Shown: positions 18,860-27,127 of the stretch, piece by piece
How the letters are laid out: each line of letters begins with the position of its first letter
Position numbering within the stretch: position 1 is the first letter of the stretch
Source: Arachnia propionica
GTDB taxonomy: Bacteria > Actinomycetota > Actinomycetes > Propionibacteriales > Propionibacteriaceae
Direction of reading: 5' to 3'
Length of the DNA stretch: 64,000 nt
Assembly: GCF_037055325.1 (NCBI RefSeq)
Contig: NZ_CP146373.1
Coordinates: forward strand, 1,674,001 to 1,738,000
The notes under the pieces: model-generated
What the model was told of the DNA's origin: nothing
The model's input: only the letters and a program-made list of their open reading frames with translations
The model's database searches: none
Made by a program: the position numbers and the translations under genes

Positions 18860-18894
18860 CGGTGGGCGCCGACCTCATAGGTCGGCGCCCACCG
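18860..18894 (+). terminator. Terminator of pta-ackA
   Basis: A 16-bp stem (18860-18875 with 18879-18894) and a 3-nt loop, 15 bp after the ackA stop. Confidence 0.85.
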
Positions 18895-19152
18895 CTGTTC
18901 TGCCTGACGGGTGAACCGGGGCCACTATCGACCATCACGGAGGACGCTCACCGGTCACCGAGGTCCGAGGCTTCCCCACGATGCGGTCCTGCTGCCAGGC
19001 TCTACGACCACCGCTCCAGCCCTACCCGCGTGAACACCACAGGTGGAGGCCACCAACGACACTCCGGTCTTGTCCGGCGCGGTAACTTTGGAGGGTGTCA
19101 GCCTGTATTCTGGCCGACACTTCCCCAATCTTTCGTCAATGGAGGTCCAGGC

Positions 19153-20133
19153 ATGACCTTGCTGACCATCGGCGTGGCGAGCAGCGCGCTGTTCGACCTG
19201 ACCGAGTCGGAGCGCGTGTTCCGCGAACAAGGCGTTGCCGCCTATCGCGAACACCAGGAGAAGCGCCTCGACCGACCGTTGCCAGCTGGACCCGCGCTAC
19301 CGTTCATCCGGCGGCTCCTCGGTCTCAACGACGTGCTGGCCGATGCGGTGGATGTGATCGTGCTGTCCCGCAACAGCGCCGAGTCCGGGCTGCGGGTGAT
19401 GCGTTCCATCAGCTCGGTCGGGCTGCCCATCACCCGGGCCGTCTTCAGGGAGGGACGCCCGGCCTTTGAGTTCATTCCCGCGTTGGAGATGTCGCTGTTC
19501 CTGTCGGCCAACCACGACGACGTCTCCGAGGCCTTGGCGAGCGGACACCCGGCGGGCACGGTGCTGCGGGGCAGCACGATGCCCGAGGTGGGCAGGGAAC
19601 TGCGAATCGCCTTCGATTTCGATGGGGTCCTGGCCGACGACTCCTCAGAACGCATGTTCCGCCAGGAAGGCCTGGGACGCTACGCCCAACACGAGGCCGA
19701 ACTGGCCGACGTCCCCCTCTCCCCCGGCCCTCTGATGCCCTTCCTGGCCGGTTTGAACCGCCTCCAGGAGGAGGAGACGGCCCTGTCCTCACAAGATCCC
19801 AGCTACGAACCCCGGCTGCGCATCTCGCTGGTGACCGCGCGCTCCGCTCCCGCCCACGAACGCGCCGTCAACAGCCTCCACTCCTGGGGCCTCAAGGTCG
19901 ACGATGCTTTCTTCCTCGGAGGCTTGCCGAAGGCCCCCATCCTGGAGGTTTTGAACCCTCACATGTTCTTCGACGACCAGCGGGACAACCTCGATCGAAC
20001 CCTGCGTACCCCATCGGTCCATGTGCCCTTCGGCGTGGCCAACGAGGCCAGCACCGGTCCCGCACCACTCACCGAGAACCCGCACCGTGCCCGTCGCGCT
20101 GCACCGGAGAAGGTCCTCGACTTCACTGCCTGA
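19153..20133 (+). CDS. Cytosolic 5'-nucleotidase family protein
   Basis: 326 residues, started at the ATG at 19153 because GGAGG lies 7 nt upstream. It resembles the 5'-nucleotidase family of animal cN-I (NT5C1): LTIGVASSALFDLTESERVF at the N-terminus and the haloacid-dehalogenase-like nucleophile motif IAFDFDGVLADD (nucleophile first Asp of DFDG) in the middle, then LVTARSAP and MFFDDQRDN near the end. It should remove phosphate from nucleoside 5'-monophosphates in the cytoplasm. The 258-bp gap upstream holds no gene; an imperfect hairpin (gtgtcagcc ... ggccgacac) at about 19095-19121 lies just before the start region. Confidence 0.85.
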   Translation: MTLLTIGVASSALFDLTESERVFREQGVAAYREHQEKRLDRPLPAGPALPFIRRLLGLNDVLADAVDVIVLSRNSAESGLRVMRSISSVGLPITRAVFREGRPAFEFIPALEMSLFLSANHDDVSEALASGHPAGTVLRGSTMPEVGRELRIAFDFDGVLADDSSERMFRQEGLGRYAQHEAELADVPLSPGPLMPFLAGLNRLQEEETALSSQDPSYEPRLRISLVTARSAPAHERAVNSLHSWGLKVDDAFFLGGLPKAPILEVLNPHMFFDDQRDNLDRTLRTPSVHVPFGVANEASTGPAPLTENPHRARRAAPEKVLDFTA

Positions 20134-20280
20134 CCGGCGTCGCGGAACACCACCCCGAGCGAGGAAAACGACAAGACGAATGACCTTCAGTTGTGGGAAT
20201 CCGACGAGGCTCGTACCGCACTTCTCGGCGTGCCCGTGGCGTATTTTCCACCGCTTGCCCGAGCGGGATAGCGTTGCCCC

Positions 20281-21057
20281 ATGGCACGAGCACTGATCAC
20301 GGGAGCGACCGCTGGCATAGGCAACGCTTTCGCCAAAGAACTTGCAGCCCGTGGAAACGATCTGGTGCTCGTCGCCCGGGACCGCGATCGTCTCCGCAAG
20401 GTCGCCGCGGACCTATCGGAGGTGCACGGGATCGATGTGGAAGTGCTTCCCGCTGACCTGTCCATCCGCGACGAGGTGATGAAGGTGGCGCAACGGCTCG
20501 AATCGGAGACCGATCCCGTCGACATGCTCATCAACAATGCCGGATTCGGACTTCACGCCTCGCTGATCGACGCTTCCCAGATCGAACTCCACGAACGCGC
20601 CATGGACGTGATGTGCCTGGCGATGCTGATCCTCGGCGGCGCCGCGGGCCGGGCCATGAAGGCGCGGGGACGGGGCCGGATCGTCAACGTCGCGTCCACC
20701 TCGGGGGCGATCTTCACCGGCAACTACTCCGCCATCAAGGCGTGGGCACGCACCTGGTCGACGGGCCTGGCCCTGGAGCTCAGCGGCACCGGCGTCACAG
20801 TCACGACCCTGCTGCCCGGCTGGGTACGCACCGAGTTCCATCAGCGCGCCGGAATAAGCGCCACAAACCTGCCGTCATTCGTGTGGATCGATGCCGAGGA
20901 CCTGGTCAGGCAGTGCCTGCGGGACGTCGAGAAGGGACGCATCGAATCGGTACCGACGAAACGCTGGAAGGCGTCGTTGTTCATCGCGGATCACGGACCA
21001 CGGAAGTTCATCCGTTGGTTCTCCCACAAGCTGTCCGCTAGCAGAAGGAAACGCTGA
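20281..21057 (+). CDS. Short-chain dehydrogenase/reductase, probable acyl/alkyl-DHAP reductase
   Basis: 258 residues. Classical SDR motifs: TGATAGIG (cofactor glycine motif, residues 7-14), NNAG, and the catalytic Ser with Tyr-x-x-x-Lys (NYSAIK). The basic C-terminus (SASRRKR) could touch the membrane surface. It is 4 bp upstream of a PlsC-type acyltransferase, which overlaps an AGPS homologue by 4 bp. In eukaryotes an SDR (PexRAP/DHRS7B, yeast Ayr1) reduces acyl- and alkyl-DHAP in the same pathway as those two enzymes, so I infer that role here. SDR is certain; the substrate is not. Confidence 0.85.
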   Translation: MARALITGATAGIGNAFAKELAARGNDLVLVARDRDRLRKVAADLSEVHGIDVEVLPADLSIRDEVMKVAQRLESETDPVDMLINNAGFGLHASLIDASQIELHERAMDVMCLAMLILGGAAGRAMKARGRGRIVNVASTSGAIFTGNYSAIKAWARTWSTGLALELSGTGVTVTTLLPGWVRTEFHQRAGISATNLPSFVWIDAEDLVRQCLRDVEKGRIESVPTKRWKASLFIADHGPRKFIRWFSHKLSASRRKR

Positions 21058-21061
21058 AGAC

Positions 21062-21901
21062 ATGGCGAAAGTCCCGAAACCGGGCAGGCACGCCTCCAAA
21101 CTGAATGCATCCACCCGCCAGGCCGCGCAGATACTGCTGCTGAAACCGACGATGTGGCGGTTGCTGCGCGTCCACGTCCACGGCAAGGCGAACCTGGAGG
21201 GCCTGGAGGCACCCTGCGTGGTGTTCGCCAACCACTCCTCCCACCTGGACACCCCCCTGATCTACGGGGCATTGCCAAACCGGATCTCGAAGTACCTGGC
21301 GGCGGGCGCTGCGCGCGACTACTTCTACGACAAGTGGTGGAAAGCCGGGCCGATGTCGCTGTTCTTCAACGGCTACCCCATCGATCGGGGCAAGGACCGG
21401 GGCAAGGACAACGACTCGAAGAAACGCAACGTCAGGGGCCTGTCAGCCGCGCTCCTCGACGCCGGGGTGCCGCTGCTGATCTACCCGGAGGGATCGCGTT
21501 CCCGCACGGGCGCGATGGGCCCGTTCAAACCGGGCGTGGCAGCCCTGTGCATCTCCCGGCAGATCCCCGCCGTCCCGATAGCCCTGATCGGCGCACACGC
21601 CGCCTGGCCGAGTACCCAGAAGCACCTCCCCAAGGGGCGTCCCATCGTGCACGTCGTGATCGGACGGCCAATGATGCCTCTGCCCGGCGAGATCGCCCAC
21701 GAATTCAACGAACGGATGCGCCGCCAGGTACTCGAACTCCACGACACCACGGCGCGCGCCTACGGCGCCAGGACCCTCGACGAGTACGCCCGCGTCGCCG
21801 CTCTCGGGAAGGCGAAGAAGACCGAGGTCACCGCCCTGGCGGAGGACGCCCGGGCTCGCGCCGACCAGTCGGACCACCAGGAAAACCAGGAGGACCAATG
21901 A
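21062..21901 (+). CDS. PlsC-family 1-acyl-glycerophosphate / DHAP acyltransferase
   Basis: 279 residues from the ATG at 21062. Acyltransferase motifs: NHSSHLDTPL (the NHxxxxD catalytic pair), YPIDRGK and IYPEGSRSRTG (the EGxR block), and then a proline-containing block around IPAVPIALIG. The C-terminal 50 residues are charged and low in complexity. It transfers an acyl chain to a glycerol-phosphate-type acceptor at the membrane. Its neighbours, an SDR and an alkyl-DHAP synthase, suggest DHAP or an ether-lipid intermediate as acceptor. Its stop overlaps the next start (ATGA), so the two are translationally coupled. Confidence 0.88.
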   Translation: MAKVPKPGRHASKLNASTRQAAQILLLKPTMWRLLRVHVHGKANLEGLEAPCVVFANHSSHLDTPLIYGALPNRISKYLAAGAARDYFYDKWWKAGPMSLFFNGYPIDRGKDRGKDNDSKKRNVRGLSAALLDAGVPLLIYPEGSRSRTGAMGPFKPGVAALCISRQIPAVPIALIGAHAAWPSTQKHLPKGRPIVHVVIGRPMMPLPGEIAHEFNERMRRQVLELHDTTARAYGARTLDEYARVAALGKAKKTEVTALAEDARARADQSDHQENQEDQ

Positions 21902-23604
21902 TCGAAGGCGTCAAGCAACACAAGTGGTGGGGCTGGGGTGAGGATGGCCGCTCATACCACCACGACGACAAACCGAAGTTCGCCCCCTTCGTGAAGAAAC
22001 TGGTCGGCGTCGACATCAACACGCCCGTCGCCCCGCTGCCGAAGCTCTCGGACCTGAACGTCCCGCCGTCGCGGCTGGAACCGGGGCTGCGCGACGCGCT
22101 GACCGGGATCTCCGGCGCCGAATACGTGCAGTCCGACGACGAGACCCGCGTCGTCCACGGTCTCGGGAAAGGGGTCCGCGACCTGATGCGGGTGCGCGCC
22201 GGTGAGTTCGGTCGCCTACCCGACGTGGTGGTCTATCCCGCCAACGAGGACGAGGTGGCGCGGATCGTCGACGCGGTGGTGGCAGCCAATGCGGTCGTGA
22301 TCCCGTTCGGTGGCGGCTCCAACATCGTCGCCGCTCTGGAGGCCGAACCCGGTGAGCAGCGGCAGGTCGTCTCGGTGAACCTGGGACGGATGAACCGGGT
22401 CCTCGCCATCGACGAACGGTCCGGGCTGGCGCACATTCAGGCGGGCGTGTTCGGCCCCGACATGGAAGAGCAGCTCCAGGCCCGCGGTTGGACGATGGGG
22501 CACCACCCCGACTCGTTCGTATGGTCGACGCTGGGCGGGTGGATAGCCACCCGCAGCTCCGGCATGCAGTCCGACAAGTACGGCGACATCGCCGACATCT
22601 GTCGCGGCCTGCGCATGGTGATGCCCGGCCAGATCCTGTCGCTGCGACCCCTGCCGTCGACGTCCTCCGGCCCGAGCGTGCGCGAGATGGTGCTGGGTTC
22701 GGAGGGACGCCTGGGGATCATCACCTCCGCCTGGGTGAACGTGCACCGCATTCCCGAAGTCCGGGAAATCCAGGCCTATTTCTTCCCCACCTACGAGGAC
22801 GGCCTGCAGGCGTGCGAGCAGATCATCTCCTCCGACGCTTCCGTCATGATGGCCCGCGTATCGGATGCCATCGAGACGCAGTACATCATGGCCAACGGGA
22901 AACGCTCCTCGAAGCTGTCGTCGCTACTCAGCAAGGGCATCGAGAAGATCATGCGGGCCAAGGGCTGGGATCTGGAACAGATCGCCATGGCCTTCGTCGG
23001 TTTCGAAGGGTCCGCGAACCACGTCACCTACGAGAAGGGGCTCATCAGCAAGATCGTGCGTGCCAACGGCGGACTGGGAGTCGGCAAGGGACCGGGCACC
23101 CTCTACGACCAGAAGAAGTACGACACCCCCTACATTCGCGACTTCATGCTGGATCACGGCATGATCTGCGACGTCTCCGAGACCTCCACGCCGTGGCGCT
23201 ACGCTGCCGAGATTCACACCAGAACCGTCGCCGCTGCCCTGAAGGCCATGGAGGAACGAGGCGTCAGGGGAACGGTGTTTTGCCACCTGTCACACTCCTA
23301 CCACTCGGGTGCCTGCCAGTACTTCACCTTCGCCATCGCCGACGACTCCGACGACGCCATGGACACCTACGACGCCGTCAAACGGGCTATCCAGCAGTCG
23401 TTCATGGATTGCCACGGAACGGTCTCACACCACCACGGGGTCGGTGAGGAGCACTCGCCCTGGATGGACCAGGACATCTCCCCGGCGGGCGTGTTCATCC
23501 AGCGAACGCTGTTCGAGGGAGTGGACCCGGGTCGCAACCTGAACCCCGGCAAGATCGTCCACGAGGGCCGGCCCGGCATCTCGTCGAACTCCCGAGACGC
23601 CTGA
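21898..23604 (+). CDS. Alkyldihydroxyacetonephosphate synthase-like FAD enzyme (AGPS family)
   Basis: 568 residues. The start MIEGVKQHKWWGWG is the pattern of bacterial AGPS homologues. A VAO-type FAD-binding domain follows (YPANEDEVARIVDA, VIPFGGGSN, then GHHPDSFVWSTLGGWIATRSSGMQSDKYGD across two blocks), and the C-terminal cap domain contains HLSHSYHSGACQYF and SHHHGVGEEHSPW, which hold the active-site histidines of the family. AGPS swaps the acyl chain of acyl-DHAP for a fatty alcohol and so creates the ether bond of alkyl lipids. Together with the acyltransferase and SDR upstream this would make a complete ether-lipid route. Some bacterial homologues may be plain flavin oxidases, so the reaction is likely but not proven. 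Confidence 0.87.
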   Translation: MIEGVKQHKWWGWGEDGRSYHHDDKPKFAPFVKKLVGVDINTPVAPLPKLSDLNVPPSRLEPGLRDALTGISGAEYVQSDDETRVVHGLGKGVRDLMRVRAGEFGRLPDVVVYPANEDEVARIVDAVVAANAVVIPFGGGSNIVAALEAEPGEQRQVVSVNLGRMNRVLAIDERSGLAHIQAGVFGPDMEEQLQARGWTMGHHPDSFVWSTLGGWIATRSSGMQSDKYGDIADICRGLRMVMPGQILSLRPLPSTSSGPSVREMVLGSEGRLGIITSAWVNVHRIPEVREIQAYFFPTYEDGLQACEQIISSDASVMMARVSDAIETQYIMANGKRSSKLSSLLSKGIEKIMRAKGWDLEQIAMAFVGFEGSANHVTYEKGLISKIVRANGGLGVGKGPGTLYDQKKYDTPYIRDFMLDHGMICDVSETSTPWRYAAEIHTRTVAAALKAMEERGVRGTVFCHLSHSYHSGACQYFTFAIADDSDDAMDTYDAVKRAIQQSFMDCHGTVSHHHGVGEEHSPWMDQDISPAGVFIQRTLFEGVDPGRNLNPGKIVHEGRPGISSNSRDA

Positions 23605-23917
23605 GGTCGCAACCGGTTTCCCCGCTCCTGAGGTCGGTTGCGTCGGCAGGTAGACATCCTGCCATCACACCTGTCGAACCGGGCTACGAGGAGCGAGCTG
23701 GTCGTGTCGAAAACCCCGAGCACGGGCATCCGGACACATGCAAGAGTTTTCGCCACAGCCAGCCCGCTCACGCTCGTGGAGCAACTCGCCCTGCTGGGTG
23801 ATGCTCGCATCTCGGCTCGTTTTGTCACAGCCAGCTCGCTCACGCTCGTGGAGCTCAGCTCAACCGGCTTCGATGGGTGCACCCTCTCACCTCATGTGAT
23901 GACGTTCGCGAGTCGGT
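23605..23917. other. Intergenic region with direct and dispersed repeats
   Basis: 313 bp between convergent genes, without a credible ORF. It holds a 29-bp direct repeat (cacagccag-y-cgctcacgctcgtggagc at 23754-23782 and 23826-23854, one mismatch) and a member of the dispersed family ending gtcgaaa-acc at about 23675-23716. Confidence 0.6.
23754..23854. repeat. Pair of 29-bp direct repeats, 72 bp apart
   Basis: Units 23754-23782 and 23826-23854 differ at one position. They contain the inner palindrome-like stretch gctcacgctcgtggagc. Function unknown. Confidence 0.7.
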
Positions 23918-24979
23918 TCAATCGGCAGCCTTCTCGCTCACCCGGACGCGGCCCCGTAACCCTTCGAGCAGCTCCGCAACTCCTCTGGGCGGCGGTTTGA
24001 CCCGTGGTGGCGGTCTCCCCCGGCATCTCGGGCAGGTGCCCACTCTCCCCTTCCAACCCCGCTGCCGAAGAGCCAACCCCACCTCGTTCGCCACTCGGCA
24101 GGGTTCGTTCAGCACGTCGAACCAGCCGTAGCGCAACGTCGTCCATCCGAGGTTGAGCACGGTCCGGTTGTCCCGGAGCCGGTCCTGCGCTGCGTCATGG
24201 AACTCCCGACCGTCGAGCTCCACCACCAACCCGTGATCGGGATAGGTGCCATCGAACCGAGTCCCTGCAAGCCGCCGGTCCTGACGAACCATGGCAGGTA
24301 ACCGGTGCGCCCGTTCGACGTGCCAGAGGTAGCGCCACTCCAGGATGCTCTCGATCCCTTTCCCCGCCGTGGAAGCCAGAAGCAACACAGCGGCACGGTG
24401 CCTGACGCGCGCAGGTTCCACGAAGGCCTGGATCACCTCGTCGGATGACAGCAGTCCTCTGGAGATCCCGGTGGCCACGGCGTGAATCAGTTCGTCCTCG
24501 GTGGCGTCGCGGGCGTAGTCGACCAAGCTGGTGGCCGGCGGCAGCCGTGGGGGGTTCCCGACCGCAGGACGCTCCCCTACGCGGTACTCAATACTCCATC
24601 CCTCGAAGGCGAACCGGACGCGCCGGGATGTTCTCGGCAGCCAGATCACGATACGGCCAGGTTCACGGCGGGTGATGCCATGGAGATGAGTGGCGGCCTC
24701 GGCTCCAGCGACGGCGCCAGCACCGCCACGCAGCAACCCGGACCACAGCAGCGACTCCCACGTGGGCCTCCTGAAGCACAGAATGCCATGGGCGATGTGC
24801 ACCCATCCCCTGCCGGTCAGCCCACGGATAACGGCACGGCTCACCCCAGCTGCGGTGAGCTGGGCGGTCGTGAGAACCCCGGCTTGGGTGCCCGCACGAC
24901 GACAGAGTGGGTCGGGAAGGATGGTTCTGGAGGTCACATCGTCATCATGGGCGGCGAAATCTGCGATTCGCCAGGCCAC
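23918..24979 (-). CDS. AbiEi-like winged-helix protein with DUF559 nuclease-type C-terminus
   Basis: 353 residues from the ATG at 24979; a GTG at 24937 is an alternative start. Residues 30-80 (AGVLTTAQLTAAGVSRAVIRGLTGRGWVHIAHG) look like the winged-helix found in AbiEi-type antitoxins. The C-terminal third has RFDGTYPDHGLVVELDGREFHD, a D-x(n)-E-x-D pattern of the DUF559 (Vsr-like, PD-(D/E)XK) nuclease fold. A CPRC pair near the end could bind a metal. This two-domain type is common in high-GC actinobacteria, often in many copies, and its function is not established. Its promoter region contains the perfect copy of the 36-bp palindrome and a BlaI-type palindrome. Confidence 0.75.
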   Translation of the reverse strand: MAWRIADFAAHDDDVTSRTILPDPLCRRAGTQAGVLTTAQLTAAGVSRAVIRGLTGRGWVHIAHGILCFRRPTWESLLWSGLLRGGAGAVAGAEAATHLHGITRREPGRIVIWLPRTSRRVRFAFEGWSIEYRVGERPAVGNPPRLPPATSLVDYARDATEDELIHAVATGISRGLLSSDEVIQAFVEPARVRHRAAVLLLASTAGKGIESILEWRYLWHVERAHRLPAMVRQDRRLAGTRFDGTYPDHGLVVELDGREFHDAAQDRLRDNRTVLNLGWTTLRYGWFDVLNEPCRVANEVGLALRQRGWKGRVGTCPRCRGRPPPRVKPPPRGVAELLEGLRGRVRVSEKAAD

Positions 24980-25031
24980 ATCTCAACTGTGGAAAACACC
25001 GGAATTTCTACTACTCGTCGCCATACGTCAT

Positions 25032-25047
25032 TACTACAACTTGTAGT
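25032..25047. promoter_or_regulatory. BlaI/MecI-type palindrome
   Basis: TACTACAACTTGTAGT contains the inverted repeat ACTACAA-c-TTGTAGT (7-bp arms). BlaI/MecI/CopY repressors bind TACA...TGTA palindromes (mec operator core tactaca-nn-tgtagta); here the TACA/TGTA spacing is 3 rather than 2. A BlaI-type gene ends 108 bp away. The site is upstream of the leftward nuclease-like gene. Confidence 0.45.
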
Positions 25048-25095
25048 TCTTGACGAAAGTGAAGAACGTCCCGATGAAACTTTGTGCGACATCGC

Positions 25096-25143
25096 GAAAG
25101 ATTTTGTACCGTATACGCTACAAAATCTTTCCAAATGACATAA
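25096..25143. repeat. 36-bp palindrome, copy 2 (perfect 13-bp arms)
   Basis: gaaagattttgta-ccgtatacgc-tacaaaatctttc, 13-bp perfect arms. The centre cgtatacg is itself palindromic, so only one base pair of the 36 bp breaks symmetry. On the minus strand it is preceded, 3 nt away, by TTATGTCAT (25135-25143), as in copy 1 at 12974-13021. Confidence 0.85.
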
Positions 25144-25154
25144 TTCGCACCCGA

Positions 25155-25487
25155 TCAGGGGACGGAGGAAGACGAAGACAGCGACTCGACCAGGAGGCGC
25201 AGGGCCTCGTCGCGAACCTCGGCGGGCACGTCTCGAAGAAGGTCGGCCATCTCACGGGCCAGGACCACCGACTGCGGATCAGCTGGCTCATAACACCACG
25301 CGCGGCCTCGACGCTCGCGTCTGGCAAGGCCTTTCTTCGCGAGCCGGTCCAGCACCGTCATGACGGTGGTGTAGGCCAGGTCCCGGTCACGCGCCAAGAG
25401 CTCCTGAACCTCGGCAACGGTCAGCGGCTCACCGGCCCGCCACAGCAGCACCATCACCTGCTGCTCCAGCTCACCCCGGGATACCAT
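25155..25487 (-). CDS. BlaI/MecI/CopY-family repressor
   Basis: 110 residues. The whole protein is a winged HTH of the penicillinase-repressor family: ELEQQVMVLLWRAGEPLTVAEVQELL, then the recognition part YTTVMTVLDRLAKKGLARRERRGRAWCY, and a short C-terminal dimerisation helix. It is divergent from cydA, 140 bp apart. No BlaR/M56 sensor protease is next to it, so it probably answers to another signal (in mycobacteria a BlaI homologue also regulates respiratory genes, by recollection). Control of cydABDC and of itself is the inference from position. Confidence 0.88.
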   Translation of the reverse strand: MVSRGELEQQVMVLLWRAGEPLTVAEVQELLARDRDLAYTTVMTVLDRLAKKGLARRERRGRAWCYEPADPQSVVLAREMADLLRDVPAEVRDEALRLLVESLSSSSSVP

Positions 25488-25588
25488 GACGACATTCTAC
25501 GGGCGACCGGTTCCCCTCTCCCACAACGCCGCCCGGAAGTGCCCTGGCCGAAAGTTCACAACAAAGCCACCGAGACATCCTGCCGAGT

Positions 25589-25620
25589 TCTTGAAACAAG
25601 ATATTCCTGCGTAGTAGGTT
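25589..25620 (+). promoter_or_regulatory. Probable cydA promoter, leaderless, with overlapping palindrome
   Basis: TTGAAA (25591-25596), 18 bp, TAGGTT (25615-25620). The cydA ATG lies 7 nt after the -10 box, so the mRNA is likely leaderless, which fits the lack of a ribosome binding site. TCTTG-aaa-CAAGA (25589-25601) overlaps the -35 box and could be an operator. Confidence 0.5.
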
Positions 25621-25627
25621 CCGCTTC

Positions 25628-27112
25628 ATGGACCCGGTCGCAATAGCGCGGTGGCAATTTGGGATCACCACCGTCTACCACTTTCTTTTCGTGCCGATCA
25701 CGATCGCGATGTCGATGCTCGTGGCGGTTCTCCAGACGATCTGGGTGCGCACGGGAGCAGAACAGTACCTGCGACTGACGAAGTTCTTCGGGAAACTTTT
25801 CCTCATCAACTTCGCCCTCGGCGTGGTGACGGGCATCGTCCAGGAGTTCCAGTTCGGGATGAACTGGTCGGAGTACTCCCGCTTCGTCGGTGACGTCTTC
25901 GGCGCTCCCCTGGCACTGGAGGCCCTGATCGCCTTCTTCCTCGAATCAACCTTCCTGGGGCTGTGGATCTTCGGCTGGGACAAGCTGCCGAAGAAGATCC
26001 ACCTGGCCTGCATCTACGCCGCGGCCATCGGTACGCTGCTGTCGTCAACCTTCATCCTGGCCGCAAACTCCTGGATGCAGAACCCGGTGGGTACCAGATT
26101 CAACGCCGAGCTGGGTCGCGCCGAGATCGCCGGGCTGGACGGGTTCATGGAGATCATGACCAACCCACTGCTGCGCTCCGCGGCCCCCCACATCATCTTC
26201 GCCTCCTACATGGTTGCCGGAGGTTTGATCGCGGGCATCTCGGCCTGGCACCTGGCTCGCGCCAACGGCGGCGCCGAGGTTCCCGAGGCGGATGTGAAGG
26301 CCTACCGGTGGGCAACGAAGTTCGGCGCGTGGGTCCTGATCGCCGGTTCCGCGCTCACCTTCCTCACGGGCGACGCCCAGGCCAAGGACATCACCAAACT
26401 CCAGCCGTCGAAGATCGCCGCGGCAGAAGGGGCCTTCGAGGACACCGGCGATTTCTCGCTGCTGACCATCCCCAACGCCGACCAGACCGGCACCATCATC
26501 GACATCAAGGTCCCCGGAGTGCTGTCGTTCATCGCCGGGGTTCCGCAGATCAAAGGAATCGACACCATCCGTGAGCAGTACAGCGACCACGGATACTCGA
26601 AGCAAGACGGTTCACAAACCGGGATCCAGACCGAGTACGCGCCTCACCTGGCTGAGAAGTACGCAGGAATCAACCCGATCCCCGACGTGAACGCCACCTA
26701 CTGGTCGTTCCGATTCATGATGATTTTCGGTGGCGCAGGAATGCTGATCGGCCTGCTCCTGCTGTGGGTGACCCGGAAGGGACGTTCACCGAAACCGTCG
26801 AAACTGTGGACGACGCTGATGGCCGCGATGCCGCTGCTTCCGCTGTTCGGGATCTCCTTCGGCTGGATCTTCACCGAGATGGGACGCCAACCCTGGCTGG
26901 TGGCGGGCGTCATGCCCACTGAGGCGGGCATCTCCCCCACTGCGAGCGCGGGTGACGTGTTGTTCTCGCTGATCGTCTACACGCTGCTGTACGGCCTGCT
27001 GGCGGTGATCGAGGTCGGCCTGTTCCTCCACTACACGGCCAAGGGCCTGCCCGAGGTGACCGAACCGACGGTCTCCGAGGATCCCGACGCCCCCATGTCC
27101 TTCGCGTACTGA
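25628..27112 (+). CDS. cydA: Cytochrome bd oxidase subunit I
   Basis: 494 residues, many membrane spans. The N-terminus has the conserved WQFGITTVYHFLFVPITI with the haem ligand His in YHF. The Q-loop region and GRQPWLV before the last spans are typical; the protein is of the shorter Q-loop type. It oxidises quinol and reduces oxygen at high affinity, which suits an organism living at low oxygen. It is the first gene of cydABDC. Confidence 0.95.
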   Translation: MDPVAIARWQFGITTVYHFLFVPITIAMSMLVAVLQTIWVRTGAEQYLRLTKFFGKLFLINFALGVVTGIVQEFQFGMNWSEYSRFVGDVFGAPLALEALIAFFLESTFLGLWIFGWDKLPKKIHLACIYAAAIGTLLSSTFILAANSWMQNPVGTRFNAELGRAEIAGLDGFMEIMTNPLLRSAAPHIIFASYMVAGGLIAGISAWHLARANGGAEVPEADVKAYRWATKFGAWVLIAGSALTFLTGDAQAKDITKLQPSKIAAAEGAFEDTGDFSLLTIPNADQTGTIIDIKVPGVLSFIAGVPQIKGIDTIREQYSDHGYSKQDGSQTGIQTEYAPHLAEKYAGINPIPDVNATYWSFRFMMIFGGAGMLIGLLLLWVTRKGRSPKPSKLWTTLMAAMPLLPLFGISFGWIFTEMGRQPWLVAGVMPTEAGISPTASAGDVLFSLIVYTLLYGLLAVIEVGLFLHYTAKGLPEVTEPTVSEDPDAPMSFAY

Positions 27113-27127
27113 GCTGGAGAGTTGATC

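Noticed and set aside
24980-25154. CRISPR-like or transposon-end interpretation of the palindromes
   Set aside because: Only two copies in 64 kb, no regular spacing, no cas or transposase genes and no target-site duplication visible.
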